Notes under the pieces: generated by a model | Database searches by the model: none | Told to the model about the DNA's origin: nothing | What the model saw: only the letters and a program-made list of their open reading frames with translations | Shown here: piece by piece, positions 1 through 8,519 of the stretch | Layout: each line of letters starts with the position of its first letter | Position numbering within the stretch: position 1 is the stretch's first letter | Made by a program: the position numbers and the translations under genes | From: Planctomycetes bacterium syqfu | GTDB lineage: Bacteria > Planctomycetota > Phycisphaerae > Phycisphaerales > Phycisphaeraceae | DNA length: 64,000 bases | NCBI GenBank assembly: GCA_020974905.1 | Contig: CP087563.1 | Coordinates: 4,836,001 to 4,900,000, forward strand | Direction: 5' to 3'

Positions 1-14
1 GTTTGGCCAATACC

Positions 15-590
15 ATGAATGAACAAATACCCGCGAAAAAGTCGTCTACTTCTGTCTTTACGATTCTGGGTCTGAGCCTGCTGATTCTCGGCGGGGGGAT
101 CTGGTTGATGCTCAGCCCGTCCAATGGTGCTGATCCGTCGGATACCGTTGGTGGTCAAGACGCGACTGTTTCGGCTGATCATGGCACGCCAATTCCTTCA
201 CGCCTGGCAACCGTCAAAGGCAATGTCGTGCATCTGACGAAGTGGGGTTACGACGTGGACAAAGCGTTTGCGCTGTCCAAGGAGACCGGTAAGCCGGTGT
301 TGATGATGCTCACTGCCGACTGGTGTGGCCCGTGTCAGGTGCTTAAGAAGGAAGTTCTGAGTTTGCCCGAAGTCGATGAACAGATTCAAGCCAGGTTCAC
401 GCCGGTGGTGTGGGATTTGACTGAGCCTTCAGAGGCGGATCTGAAGCGTGCTGAGAAGTGGCAGGTCGGTGCGGGCATTCCCGAGATGCTGATTTTTGAT
501 GCCCAGGGGGACATGCCTGTGAACCGCATCATGGGTGCTGTGCCTCAGAGTCAGTTTGAGAAGTGGTTGACCAGCGGGACGGCAGGTTGA
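15..590 (+). CDS. membrane-anchored thioredoxin-like protein
   Basis: Thioredoxin-fold protein of 191 residues. A hydrophobic segment at about residues 10-29 follows a short basic N-terminus, so the protein is probably anchored in the inner membrane with its thioredoxin domain outside the cytoplasm. The redox motif WCGPC lies at 103-107 and the expected cis-Pro (GIP) near 156. By family knowledge it would reduce or exchange disulfides in exported proteins, as DsbD/TlpA-type domains do; the partner is unknown. The ATG at 15 is used; an in-frame TTG at 3 exists and the gene could begin before the window. A palindrome with a short T run follows the stop. Confidence 0.8.
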   Translation: MNEQIPAKKSSTSVFTILGLSLLILGGGIWLMLSPSNGADPSDTVGGQDATVSADHGTPIPSRLATVKGNVVHLTKWGYDVDKAFALSKETGKPVLMMLTADWCGPCQVLKKEVLSLPEVDEQIQARFTPVVWDLTEPSEADLKRAEKWQVGAGIPEMLIFDAQGDMPVNRIMGAVPQSQFEKWLTSGTAG

Positions 591-649
591 TCACTGGATT
601 GGTTTGGGTAATCCGATGATCCGTTACTTTAAATTCTGTAGAGCGCGCT

Positions 650-669
650 AAACCGCAAGCGGTTTTGAT
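650..669. terminator. AAACCGCAAGCGGTTT palindrome, possible terminator
   Basis: A 16-nt palindrome at 650-665 lies between two convergent genes, the thioredoxin-like gene and the acylphosphatase gene. The same palindrome recurs at 30446-30461 and, with one change, at about 52025-52039, so it is a small dispersed repeat that may act here as a bidirectional terminator. Confidence 0.45.
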
Positions 670-675
670 TGGACT

Positions 676-963
676 TTAATAACGCACCGTCAGGCCGCCG
701 GGGGTGGGTTTACCGAACTCACCGTTGGTGGCTGTGGACGCATCGACTTTCACGTCGGAGATATTGCGGCTCATGCGTTTTTTGATCGACGTGAGCAGGG
801 CGTCGAGTTCTTCTTTTTCACCTTCAGCAACCAGCTTCACCCGACCATCGGGCAGGTTTGTGACAAAACCTGCGACGGTACAGGTTTCTGCGCATTGACA
901 GGCAGTATAGCGAAAACCGACGCCTTGAACGTGTCCTGAAAAATGAATGGTGTAGCGGTGCAT
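676..963 (-). CDS. acyP: acylphosphatase
   Basis: Small cytoplasmic enzyme of 95 residues that hydrolyses acyl phosphates such as carbamoyl or 1,3-bisphosphoglycerate phosphate. The first signature GHVQGVGFRY (residues 10-19) holds the phosphate-binding Arg18. The second block, GFVTNLPDGRV, holds the catalytic Asn36. Length and motif spacing match the family. The frame is open further upstream, but the ATG at 963 begins the normal MHRYTIHFSG start; the upstream sequence is repetitive intergenic DNA. Confidence 0.9.
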   Translation of the reverse strand: MHRYTIHFSGHVQGVGFRYTACQCAETCTVAGFVTNLPDGRVKLVAEGEKEELDALLTSIKKRMSRNISDVKVDASTATNGEFGKPTPGGLTVRY

Positions 964-1160
964 GGTTTGATTTCGGATTTTTGATTGTGCTTCGCAGTAC
1001 CGACGGTGTCGAATTTCGGATTTTTGCAAGCGAGTTTTCGTGACACCCGCGCTGACGAAGTTCAGTGTAATCTGCAAGCATTCAACTGCATGCCACTGGA
1101 TTCCCACCTGCGCGGGAATGACAGATTATACGCTTGCGAAAATCCGAAATCCGAAATTAA
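964..1160. repeat. composite inverted-repeat element
   Basis: Gap between acyP and yebC. Arms rich in the word TTCGGATTT, ending in CAAGCG, lie at about 1010-1031 and inverted at 1131-1158. The same words build the long inverted repeat at 35620-35800. Between the arms, 1093-1122 is one half of the dispersed CACTGGATTCCC...GGGAATGAC palindrome found complete at 8325, 12050 and 45566. The gap therefore looks like one repeat element nested inside another. Confidence 0.7.
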
Positions 1161-1172
1161 TAAATGCCGATC

Positions 1173-1925
1173 TTATCCTGCTTCGATCTTAGCGAGTTCT
1201 TCGTCATCGATATCAAAGTTGGCATAGGCCTTCTGGACATCGTCGTGGTCTTCGAGGTTGTCCATGAGGTTGTAGACTTTTTCCGCGTCTTTGCCGGTGC
1301 AGGCGACGGTGTTGTCGGGGACCTTGGTCAGTTGTGCCGAGTCCACTTCGATGCCTGCGGTTTCGATGGCTTCGCGGACGGTCATGTAGTCCGCGGTGTC
1401 GGTGACAACGAGCCAGGCTTCCTCTTCATCGACGACATCCTGAGCGCCGGCTTCCAGGGCGATATCCATGAGCTGTTCTTCTTCGACCTTGTCCTTGGCG
1501 ATGTAGATTTGGCCCTGTGATTTGAAGATGTAGGCCACGCAGCCGGACGTGCCGAGGTTGCCACCTGCCCGTTCGAAGATCTTGCGGATTTCGCTGGCGG
1601 TGCGGTTACGGTTATCAGTGAGGATATCGAGCATGACGGCAACACCGTTGGGGCCGTAGCCTTCGTAGACGATTTCTTCGTAGGTTTCGGTGTTGCCTTC
1701 GCCGGAGCCCTTTTTGACCGCATTGGCGATGGTGTCCTTGGGCATGTTCTCGGCTTTGGCTTCGTCGATGGCATAGCGCAGGGTGAGGTTCGTTGCCGGG
1801 TCACCGCCCCCGTTTTTGGCTGCAACGATAATGGCACGGGCGCACTTGCTCCAAATCTTGGATCGCTTGGCATCCTGGCGTGCTTTACGGTGTTTGATGT
1901 TCGCCCATTTACTGTGACCAGCCAT
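1173..1925 (-). CDS. yebC: YebC/PmpR family protein (TACO1-like)
   Basis: Full-length 250-residue YebC/TACO1 family member. The N-terminus MAGHSKWANIKHRKARQD is the family signature, followed by the usual NGGGDP and MPKDTI segments. Family members were long annotated as DNA-binding regulators; YebC and TACO1 are also implicated in helping ribosomes translate difficult (proline-rich) stretches. It acts in the cytoplasm. A GGAG-type ribosome binding site precedes the ATG. No ruvC or other Holliday-junction gene, a common neighbour in other bacteria, is present here. Confidence 0.93.
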   Translation of the reverse strand: MAGHSKWANIKHRKARQDAKRSKIWSKCARAIIVAAKNGGGDPATNLTLRYAIDEAKAENMPKDTIANAVKKGSGEGNTETYEEIVYEGYGPNGVAVMLDILTDNRNRTASEIRKIFERAGGNLGTSGCVAYIFKSQGQIYIAKDKVEEEQLMDIALEAGAQDVVDEEEAWLVVTDTADYMTVREAIETAGIEVDSAQLTKVPDNTVACTGKDAEKVYNLMDNLEDHDDVQKAYANFDIDDEELAKIEAG

Positions 1926-2349
1926 GTGTTATTACTCCGAATTAAAAAGAGACACACATTTTACGGAAAATTTAATAGTTTGCCCGATGATTGTGAAAGA
2001 AATGTTTGGAAACAATTATGTAACCGTTATAAAATCGAACAATCTCTAGATGATTATCGGGCCCTGCTCGTTGGCACGAGACGCCCTGAAACAGAATCTA
2101 TGGCACAAGTTCCTGATATCACAGGGTTAATCTGTTTTAAAACCTCCCGACGTACCGGCCAAACCTCGCTTCAGGGGTGTGATATCGCTTGGGCCAGCAG
2201 GGCGAAGGATTTGCCTGGCCGTTCGGCAGCATCTGCTTTGACCCATTCTCAACAAGTTGTTTGGCATCACGAATGAACGTCAGGTCCTTGTCGGACTTGT
2301 GACACGTTTACGGTTTTGGGCAGAACATACCTTTTCAGGAGAATGGCAA
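1926..2349. other. intergenic region upstream of porin 1
   Basis: A 424-nt gap between the divergent yebC and porin genes. It must hold both promoters. No convincing -35/-10 pair, conserved RNA or coding frame is seen. The only clear signal is the ribosome binding site CAGGAGAATGGCAA just before 2350, identical to that of the second porin. Confidence 0.4.
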
Positions 2350-3720
2350 ATGTTAAAAAACCGCACTTGGCTCATCGCGGCCACCCTCATCGCTGGTTTG
2401 GTCACCGGCGCCATGGCTGGTGACTCGGTTGAGCAACAACTCAAAGCGCTGCAGGCACAACTCAAAGCGGTGCAGCAGACCAATGCACAACTGCAAAGTC
2501 AGGTCGCTGAATTACGCAGCGCCAATGATGCCAATTGGCTCAACGAACGACGCGCTGAAGAAGTCAAATCGCTGGTCAAGGAAGTACTCAATGACGCCGA
2601 CACCCGCGCGAGTCTGCTTGAAGGCGGCATGTCCGCTGGTCATAACGGCAAGAATTTCTTCCTGGCCTCCGAAGACGGCAGCTTCCTGCTGAAAATCGCA
2701 GGACAGATCCAGTTCCGTCATATCTGGGCGCACCAGGACAACGCAGCCGACGAAGATGACACAGGCTTCCAGGCCCGACGTCTGAAACTTAAATTTGGTG
2801 GCCATGTCGGTGATCCCAAGTTCACCTATGCCATCAATCTCGAAGCCAATCGCAATGGCGGTAACGTCGGTGTGTACGAAGCCTATGTCGGCTATGACTT
2901 CGGCAACGGCTTAAGCGCCAAAGCCGGTGCGATCAAAATCCCGTTCCTGCGTCAGGAGCTCATCAGCTCCGCCAAGCAGATTGCGGTCGATCGCTCGCTG
3001 GTCAACGAGTATTTCACGCTCAATTACTCGGATCAGGTTCAGCTCAATTATGCAGCTGACAAATTCAAGCTGGCCTTTAGCTTCAGTGATGGTGCCAATG
3101 GTGGTTTGGATGATATCGGTGTCGATGGTGTGGACTATGCTTTGAGTCTGCGTGGTGAATTGCTTTTGGCGGGTACCTGGAAGCAGTTTGACGACGTGAG
3201 CGCGTGGTCCAAGGATGACACGGGGCTGTTGTTGGGTGCTGCCATCTTCTTCTCCGAAGGTGATGCTGCCAACGGTGGTACCGCTGATTACACGGCATGG
3301 ACGGTTGATGCATCGGCAGAAGTGGGCAGCCTGGGTCTGCTTGTTGCCTACATGGGTGCGGATATCGACCCGGACACAGGCACCAGCGTGAGCCCGTGGG
3401 GCCTGCTTGTTGAAGCCGGTTACCAGCTTGTTCCTGATAAACTTGAACCGTTTGTCCGCTGAGAATTCATTGATCACGATTCAGCTGGCTTTGACGATCT
3501 GGAAGTGTTGACCTTCGGATTGAACTGGTATCTGCGTGGCCACAACGCCAAGTTCACCACGGATGTGCTGTGGGTTTACGAAGGCAACTTTGGTGCCAAC
3601 CCGTTTGGTGCTGATACCTTCAGCGACGGTCTTGGTTTCTCGGAAAGCTACACCTCTGCCAGCGGCGCCGTCACCGACGACATCTTCGTCTGGCGTGCCC
3701 AGTTCCAGCTACTGTTTTAA
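2350..3720 (+). pseudogene. phosphate-selective-porin-like gene interrupted by TGA
   Basis: Outer-membrane porin of the OprP/OprO type, paralogous over its whole length to the gene at 4243. A signal peptide (about residues 1-22, ending AMAG) is followed by a coiled coil (about 25-60), the shared segment NWLNERRAEEVKSLVKEVL, and a beta-barrel ending in FQLLF, the C-terminal Phe needed for barrel insertion. In-frame TGA at 3460-3462 replaces the Trp codon of the RWEF motif present in the paralogue (R-stop-EF here). The reading frame then stays open and homologous to the stop at 3720. Apart from that codon nothing is degraded, so the lesion is recent, is read through, or is a base-call error. 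Truncation at residue 370 would remove the last strands. Confidence 0.8.
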
Positions 3721-3768
3721 TTTGATCATCACTTAAGGACGAGTTGATGATTCTGCCCGACCAACAAA

Positions 3769-3800
3769 GGCGGCCTGATGCAAGTCAGGTCGTCTTTTTT
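3769..3800 (+). terminator. rho-independent terminator of porin 1
   Basis: A 10-bp stem (two G-U pairs) with a 6-nt loop is followed by six T residues, 50 nt after the porin reading frame ends. Confidence 0.75.
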
Positions 3801-3927
3801 GATGCGCGGTTTGAAGACGTTGCAAATCTGATTGAAATAGGTGAACAGATCAAAGCCCTGTTGCTCCTGCGACACGGGTTGTCTTGTATGACGTGTAACT
3901 GGATGGCCCGTTGAACCACGTGAGACA

Positions 3928-4003
3928 TGAGCACCCGATGTCAATCTGGTGCACGACTGAAGGTAGAAAACGCAACCTGCACCGGATTGACATCCGGTGC
4001 TCA
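3928..4003. repeat. inverted repeat of the GAGCACC family
   Basis: The arm beginning TGAGCACC at 3928 and the arm ending GGTGCTCA at 4003 form a long imperfect hairpin. Related elements lie at about 34393-34470 and 57723-57800. The rest of the 522-nt gap between the porins (3721-4242) holds the porin 1 terminator and the putative porin 2 promoter. Confidence 0.7.
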
Positions 4004-4130
4004 GTTTAATCACATCACTTGTGTTTATCGTGGCGTATTGCTCCTAATCCCGCGATGACACCGTTTTGCGTAGTGCCCAATAGGATATGGGTTGCAGCAG
4101 GACATGTTAGCATTGGGTTAATTGTCATTG

Positions 4131-4184
4131 CTAACAGAATGCTCACGCGAGGCTAACAATACCAAACAAAGCCATCTCTATACT
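4131..4184 (+). promoter_or_regulatory. possible activator site and promoter of porin 2
   Basis: CTAACA at 4131, CTCACG at 4142 and CTAACA at 4153 repeat with exact 11-bp spacing, the periodicity of PhoB-type binding sites. TATACT at 4179-4184 matches a -10 box, while no -35 match lies 17 bp upstream, as expected for an activator-dependent promoter. The linked PhoB-like regulator at 5847 makes a Pho site plausible. The sequence is not the E. coli consensus, and the gap to the -10 box is longer than usual. Confidence 0.35.
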
Positions 4185-4242
4185 GCCGATCCGTTGTATG
4201 AATGGATTAATGCAGATTTCCACTTTTTCAGGAGAATGGCAA

Positions 4243-5631
4243 ATGTTTAAATCTCGTACCATGCTTTTTGCTGGTGCCCTGGCCGCTAGCCTCACCGCAG
4301 GCGCGTTCGCCAGTGACAACTCTGTTAACGAACAACTCAAAGCTTTGCGTGCCGAGTTGGATGCCGTGCGTGCAACCAACAACAAGCTGCAGGGCGAAGT
4401 CGCTCAGCTGCGTACCGCTAGCGACGAAAACTGGCTCAACGAACGTCGTGCCGAAGAAGTCAAGTCTTTGGTCAAGGAAGTTCTCGCCGATGCCGACACC
4501 CGCGCCAGCCTCCTCGAAGGTGGCATGACCGCTGGTCATAACGGCAAGGCTTTCTTCATGGCTTCCGAAGACGGCAGCTTCAGCATGACCCTCGGTGGTC
4601 AGATTCAGTTCCGTCATATCTGGACTCACCAGGATGACAATTCCACTTCCGACTCTGACGACACTGGTTTCCAGGTTCGTCGTATGAAGGCCAAGCTTAA
4701 AGGCCACGTCGGCAGCCCCAAGATTTCCTACGAACTGGTTTTCGCCGGTGACCGCGAAGAAGGCGGCGTTGAAATCCAAGACGTCAAGCTGGGTTACAAA
4801 TTCGGCAACGGCGTGAAGCTGGCTTTCGGTAAGTTCAAGATCCCCTTCCTGCGTGAAGAGCTCACCAGCTCCTCCCGTCAGCTTGCTGTGGATCGTTCCA
4901 CCGTCACCGAATTCTTCACCCTGGACCGTTCCGAACAGGTCGAACTGTCCTACGGTACCGACACCTTCAACATCGCCGTTTCCATCAACGATGGTGCTGA
5001 CGAAGAGTTCTCCACCATCGACGAAGATGAAGCCGAATTCGCCATCGCGGCTCGTGCTGACGTTGCTCTGATGGGCAAGCTCAAGCAGACCAAGGACTTC
5101 TCCGCATGGTCCAAGGATGAAACCGGTCTGTTCCTCGGTGCAGCCATTTTCTACCAGGCTGGTGATGCCAACAATGCTGGCAGCGGTTCCAACGACGGCA
5201 GTGGTGACTACACCTCCTGGACCATCGACGGTTCTTTCGAGTCCAACGGTTTTGGTCTCTACGCAGCCTATGTCGGTGCTGACATGGACTACGGCAGCTC
5301 CTCTGACCGCAGCCCCACCGGCGTCCTTGTTCAGGGTGCTTATCAGATCATCCCCGACAAGTTCGAGCCGTTCGTCCGCTGGGAATTCCTCGACGGCGAT
5401 GTCGCTGGCGAAGAAGAACTCCAGTTGCTGACCTTCGGTTTCAACTGGTATCTCAAGGGTCACAACGCCAAGTTCACCACCGACATCGTGTGGGTCTACG
5501 AAGGCGAAGAACCCTCGAGCAACCCCTGGGGTAACAGCGAGTTTTCAAACGGCCTGGGCTTCGGCGATCATGACGATGCCACCCAAGATGACTTCTTCAT
5601 CTGGCGTGCCCAGTTCCAGTTGCTCTTCTAA
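4243..5631 (+). CDS. OprP/OprO-type outer-membrane porin with coiled coil
   Basis: Porin of 462 residues, intact paralogue of the interrupted gene upstream. Signal peptide about 1-22 (ending AFAS), then a coiled coil (about 25-65) that in related planctomycete and cyanobacterial porins reaches toward the peptidoglycan, then a barrel ending FQLLF with the terminal Phe signal. Barrel sequence such as GQIQFRHIW and GFNWYL resembles phosphate-selective porin O/P. By that family it would admit phosphate or other anions; selectivity is inferred only. The ATG at 4243 has the ribosome binding site CAGGAGAATGGCAA, identical to porin 1. A strong terminator follows, and a PhoB/PhoR-like pair lies directly downstream. 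Confidence 0.85.
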   Translation: MFKSRTMLFAGALAASLTAGAFASDNSVNEQLKALRAELDAVRATNNKLQGEVAQLRTASDENWLNERRAEEVKSLVKEVLADADTRASLLEGGMTAGHNGKAFFMASEDGSFSMTLGGQIQFRHIWTHQDDNSTSDSDDTGFQVRRMKAKLKGHVGSPKISYELVFAGDREEGGVEIQDVKLGYKFGNGVKLAFGKFKIPFLREELTSSSRQLAVDRSTVTEFFTLDRSEQVELSYGTDTFNIAVSINDGADEEFSTIDEDEAEFAIAARADVALMGKLKQTKDFSAWSKDETGLFLGAAIFYQAGDANNAGSGSNDGSGDYTSWTIDGSFESNGFGLYAAYVGADMDYGSSSDRSPTGVLVQGAYQIIPDKFEPFVRWEFLDGDVAGEEELQLLTFGFNWYLKGHNAKFTTDIVWVYEGEEPSSNPWGNSEFSNGLGFGDHDDATQDDFFIWRAQFQLLF

Positions 5632-5663
5632 TTTGAGCTAACCACACAATCTGCATAATCCGA

Positions 5664-5698
5664 GACGGCCTGGTGTTTTCACCGGGCCGTCTTCTTTT
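5664..5698 (+). terminator. rho-independent terminator of porin 2
   Basis: A GC-rich stem of about 12 bp (GACGGCC...GGCCGTC) with a TTTT loop is followed by a T-rich tail, 33 nt after the porin stop. Confidence 0.85.
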
Positions 5699-5846
5699 AT
5701 GCGCGGTGTTATTGGGCTTATATCGACCTGCTTTTTCATTGTTTACGGTTTCCTAACCAAAATGGGCTGGCTTGTGAGCCTTTGGCCGGATATAAATTTC
5801 CTAACAATGTTAAGAAAATCTTTGACCCCACAGGAGGGGACCAACT

Positions 5847-6587
5847 ATGTCCCAGCTAACCATGTCATCCAAGTCAATTACCACTGCCTCCGGCGCCAAG
5901 CCTCGTGTTCTGGTGGTGGAAGATGAGCAGGATTTACAGGATCTCTTACGCTACAACCTCTCGCGCGAAGGCATGGATGTGATCTGTGCCGACAGCGGTG
6001 AAAAGGCGTTGGAGATTGCCCGTCAGAAACTGCCGGACCTGATTTTACTGGACCTGATGCTGCCTGGCGTTGACGGTTTGAACGTCTGTCGCACACTCAA
6101 GAACGAGGGTGCCACCGCCAATATCCCGGTGGTGATGCTCACCGCCAAGGGCGAGGAAGCGGACATCGTTGTGGGGTTGGAACTGGGTGCCGATGACTAC
6201 ATCCCCAAGCCCTTCAGCCCCCGCGTGCTCATGGCCCGGATCAAGGCGGTGCTGCGTCGCAGCGGTGATCCCAACGCACCGGAACCTGATGGCGAAGATT
6301 GCATCAACGTCGGCGAAGTGATCATTGACCGTGGTCGTCACGAAGTGCGTATTGAAGATGAACCGATCGACCTCACCGCCACCGAGTTCCGACTGCTCAA
6401 CCTTTTGGCCACCCGTCCCGGCCGCGTCTTCACCCGCCAACAGATCATCGAAGCCATCCACGGCGGACTGGCAGCGGTCACCGATCGCAGCGTGGATGTG
6501 CAGATGGTTGCCCTGCGTCGCAAACTCGGCGATCACGGCAGCAACCTCGAAACCGTCCGCGGCGTCGGGTACCGATTCAAGGAATAG
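5847..6587 (+). CDS. OmpR/PhoB-family response regulator
   Basis: Cytoplasmic DNA-binding response regulator of 246 residues. Receiver domain about 20-135, with acidic pocket E25/D26, phosphoacceptor Asp69 (LILLDLMLPG), Thr99 and Lys121 (KPF). The C-terminal winged helix (about 150-245) carries LTATEFRLL and VRGVGYRFKE. An AGGAGG Shine-Dalgarno lies before the ATG. The kinase gene follows after 51 nt, so the two are probably co-transcribed. The close PhoB resemblance and the porins upstream suggest phosphate control. CTAACA/TTAAG words at 5801-5816 upstream might be an autoregulatory site. Confidence 0.88.
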   Translation: MSQLTMSSKSITTASGAKPRVLVVEDEQDLQDLLRYNLSREGMDVICADSGEKALEIARQKLPDLILLDLMLPGVDGLNVCRTLKNEGATANIPVVMLTAKGEEADIVVGLELGADDYIPKPFSPRVLMARIKAVLRRSGDPNAPEPDGEDCINVGEVIIDRGRHEVRIEDEPIDLTATEFRLLNLLATRPGRVFTRQQIIEAIHGGLAAVTDRSVDVQMVALRRKLGDHGSNLETVRGVGYRFKE

Positions 6588-6638
6588 TGACCGAATCATC
6601 ACACGTTTGATACACCGGGGTTCACCAAATTCCTTACA

Positions 6639-8165
6639 ATGTCAGCAACAGCGGCATGTTCCGTTGCAGTTGTGTCATGCTCGCACGTCGCTGTGTTTCG
6701 TCATGGACCAGGTCCGATGGCCAATTTCTTGACGTTGGCCTTATGCAAGGGGACGCAATTGCTCAGCCTCAATCCGACATCAGCCATCGCGGCATTTGAT
6801 CTGTCTGGTGCAGAGCCGCACATTCTGGCATTGCTCATCGGCTTTGGTCTGTTTGCAACGGTGATGTTCATCATCCTCATGCTCATCAGCCGAGCCCTGC
6901 GGACGCTGCGCACCGGAGCTGAACGCTTTGCAGCAGGTGATCTGACACAGGCCATCGAAGTCGACGGACCCCTGCAGGTGGCCTCGCTGGGTGAGTCATT
7001 GAATAAAATGGCGCAGCAGCTTGGTGATCGCCTGCGAACCGTGATTGAACAGCGTAACGAATTGGAAACCGTCCTCGCGTCGATGGTCGAGGGTGTGATT
7101 GCCTTTGACTTGGATGAACGCATTCTCAACTTCAACCGTGCTGCCGAGTTGTTCCTGCGGATGAGTGTCCGCGATGTGATTGGTCGGAGTATCCACGAGG
7201 TGATCCGTAACCCCGGGTTACAGTCACTGGTTGCCCAGGTGCTCGAAGCTGACGCGCCGGTGGAGGCGGATCTGGTGTTGACGTTACCGGTGTCCGACCC
7301 CAAGGATCGCACGCAGACGATTTACCGTGAACATTACCTTCAAGCGCAGGGCACGGCATTGCGTGACGCACGCGGCAAGCGCGTCGGCGGGTTGATCGTG
7401 CTTCACGATGTCACCGAGATGCGCCGCCTCGAACAGGTCCGCCGCGACTTTGTGGGCAATGTGTCTCATGAAATCAAAACCCCCATCAGCACCATCAAGG
7501 CGTCGGCTGAAACGCTCATTGATAGTGGCATTCTCTCGGAAGAAGAAGGCGTCCCCAACTTCCTGGCCATCATCGCTCGTCAGGCCGACCGACTTCATGC
7601 CATCGTCGAAGACCTGCTGACACTTGCCAGACTCGAACAGGAAGGCGAAGCCAACCACGTTGATCTGACCGTGAGCGCGATTCGCAGTGTGCTCCAGGAT
7701 GCAGCCGAGACCTGTTCTGCCAAAGCCCATGAGAAGAAAATTGATATTCAGGTCGACTGCTCGCCGGACCTCAAAGCCCATATCAATTCACCGTTGCTCG
7801 AACAGGCATTGGTCAACCTGCTGGATAATGCCATCAAGTACAGCCCCGAAGACACACCGGTCGAACTCTCTGCCTCGCAGACCCAGCAGTGGATTGCCAT
7901 CAACATCACCGACCACGGTCCGGGCATTGAAGCCGAACACCTGCCCCGACTCTTTGAACGGTTTTATCGCAGTGACAAAGCCCGCAGTCGTGCGCTGGGC
8001 GGAACCGGTCTTGGCCTTTCCATTGTCAAGCATGTGAGTACCGTACATGGCGGAACCGTCGACGTGGAAAGCAAAATCGGTCATGGCAGCACCTTCACCA
8101 TTCGCTTGCCCATCCCCGGCCAGAACACCGCCCTGGAAGACGACGCCCAATCCGGTGCTGCGTAA
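6639..8165 (+). CDS. PhoR-like sensor histidine kinase
   Basis: Membrane histidine kinase, 508 residues from this ATG. One clear transmembrane helix (about 61-84) leads into HAMP (about 85-135), a PAS domain (about 140-260), HisKA with His277 in NVSHEIKTP, and HATPase with the N box LVNLLDNAIKYS, G1 (DHGPGIE) and G2 (GGTGLGLSIVK). It should phosphorylate the regulator encoded just upstream. The N-terminus is odd: PhoR proteins usually have two helices or a re-entrant hairpin, but only one strong helix is visible. The ATG at 6720 (MANFLTLAL) is an equally possible start. Confidence 0.85.
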   Translation: MSATAACSVAVVSCSHVAVFRHGPGPMANFLTLALCKGTQLLSLNPTSAIAAFDLSGAEPHILALLIGFGLFATVMFIILMLISRALRTLRTGAERFAAGDLTQAIEVDGPLQVASLGESLNKMAQQLGDRLRTVIEQRNELETVLASMVEGVIAFDLDERILNFNRAAELFLRMSVRDVIGRSIHEVIRNPGLQSLVAQVLEADAPVEADLVLTLPVSDPKDRTQTIYREHYLQAQGTALRDARGKRVGGLIVLHDVTEMRRLEQVRRDFVGNVSHEIKTPISTIKASAETLIDSGILSEEEGVPNFLAIIARQADRLHAIVEDLLTLARLEQEGEANHVDLTVSAIRSVLQDAAETCSAKAHEKKIDIQVDCSPDLKAHINSPLLEQALVNLLDNAIKYSPEDTPVELSASQTQQWIAINITDHGPGIEAEHLPRLFERFYRSDKARSRALGGTGLGLSIVKHVSTVHGGTVDVESKIGHGSTFTIRLPIPGQNTALEDDAQSGAA

Positions 8166-8519
8166 GACCATCTTGCTGTTTGTTGCAGTTGGTTGATGAC
8201 GTCGCATCCCTGTCATGATGCCTTAGGCATGTGAATATAGCCGAGTCATCTTGACTCGGTTGGATCGGGCTCAACCAGTCATATCAACTGCTAGAGCAAT
8301 GCAAAAAATTAATCTCCACCCTCCGTCACTCCCGCGCAGGCGGGAGTCCAGTGGAACTTACAAGCGTTAACAGAATGCCACTGGATTCCCGCCTTCGCGG
8401 GAATGACGAAAAAACGACGGGATTGAGATTAATTTTTTGAACTGCAATATCAACCATCAGCCGTTGACAGTTCATTTACCAACGGTTTTCTCGTGGCCTG
8501 ATATGCGTACAATCTGAGT
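8166..8519. other. intergenic gap with hairpin and repeat element
   Basis: This 354-nt gap holds a perfect short hairpin (CCGAGTCA/TGACTCGG, 8241-8259) that may end the two-component operon, and the dispersed element at 8302-8439. No gene is seen. Confidence 0.6.
8302..8439. repeat. dispersed palindromic element, longest copy
   Basis: The core at 8325-8407 is an inverted pair of GC-rich palindromes (GTCACTCCCGCGCAGGCGGG ... inverted CACTGGATTCCC), shared with copies at 12050-12132 and 45566-45648 and a half copy at 1093-1122. Only this copy also has outer 14-bp perfect inverted arms, CAAAAAATTAATCT at 8302-8315 and its complement at 8426-8439. There is no coding capacity. It resembles REP or miniature-element repeats, and the ATTCCC(N8)GGGAAT core resembles the Neisseria dRS3 word. 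Confidence 0.8.

Noticed and set aside
1926-2276. Small protein gene between yebC and porin 1
   Set aside because: The 128-codon frame at 1890-2276 overlaps the start of yebC, lacks a ribosome binding site and shows no domain-like sequence.
2350-3720. Use of TGA as Trp across the genome
   Set aside because: Many genes in the window end at TGA followed by intergenic sequence and terminators, so code reassignment would run them together.
4228-5463. 411-codon open frame on the minus strand opposite porin 2
   Set aside because: It lies wholly antisense to a clear porin and its protein is low-complexity without a domain or ribosome binding site; it is a frame shadow.
6045-6602. 185-codon open frame opposite the response regulator
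   Set aside because: Antisense to the PhoB-like gene, with a typical shadow composition.
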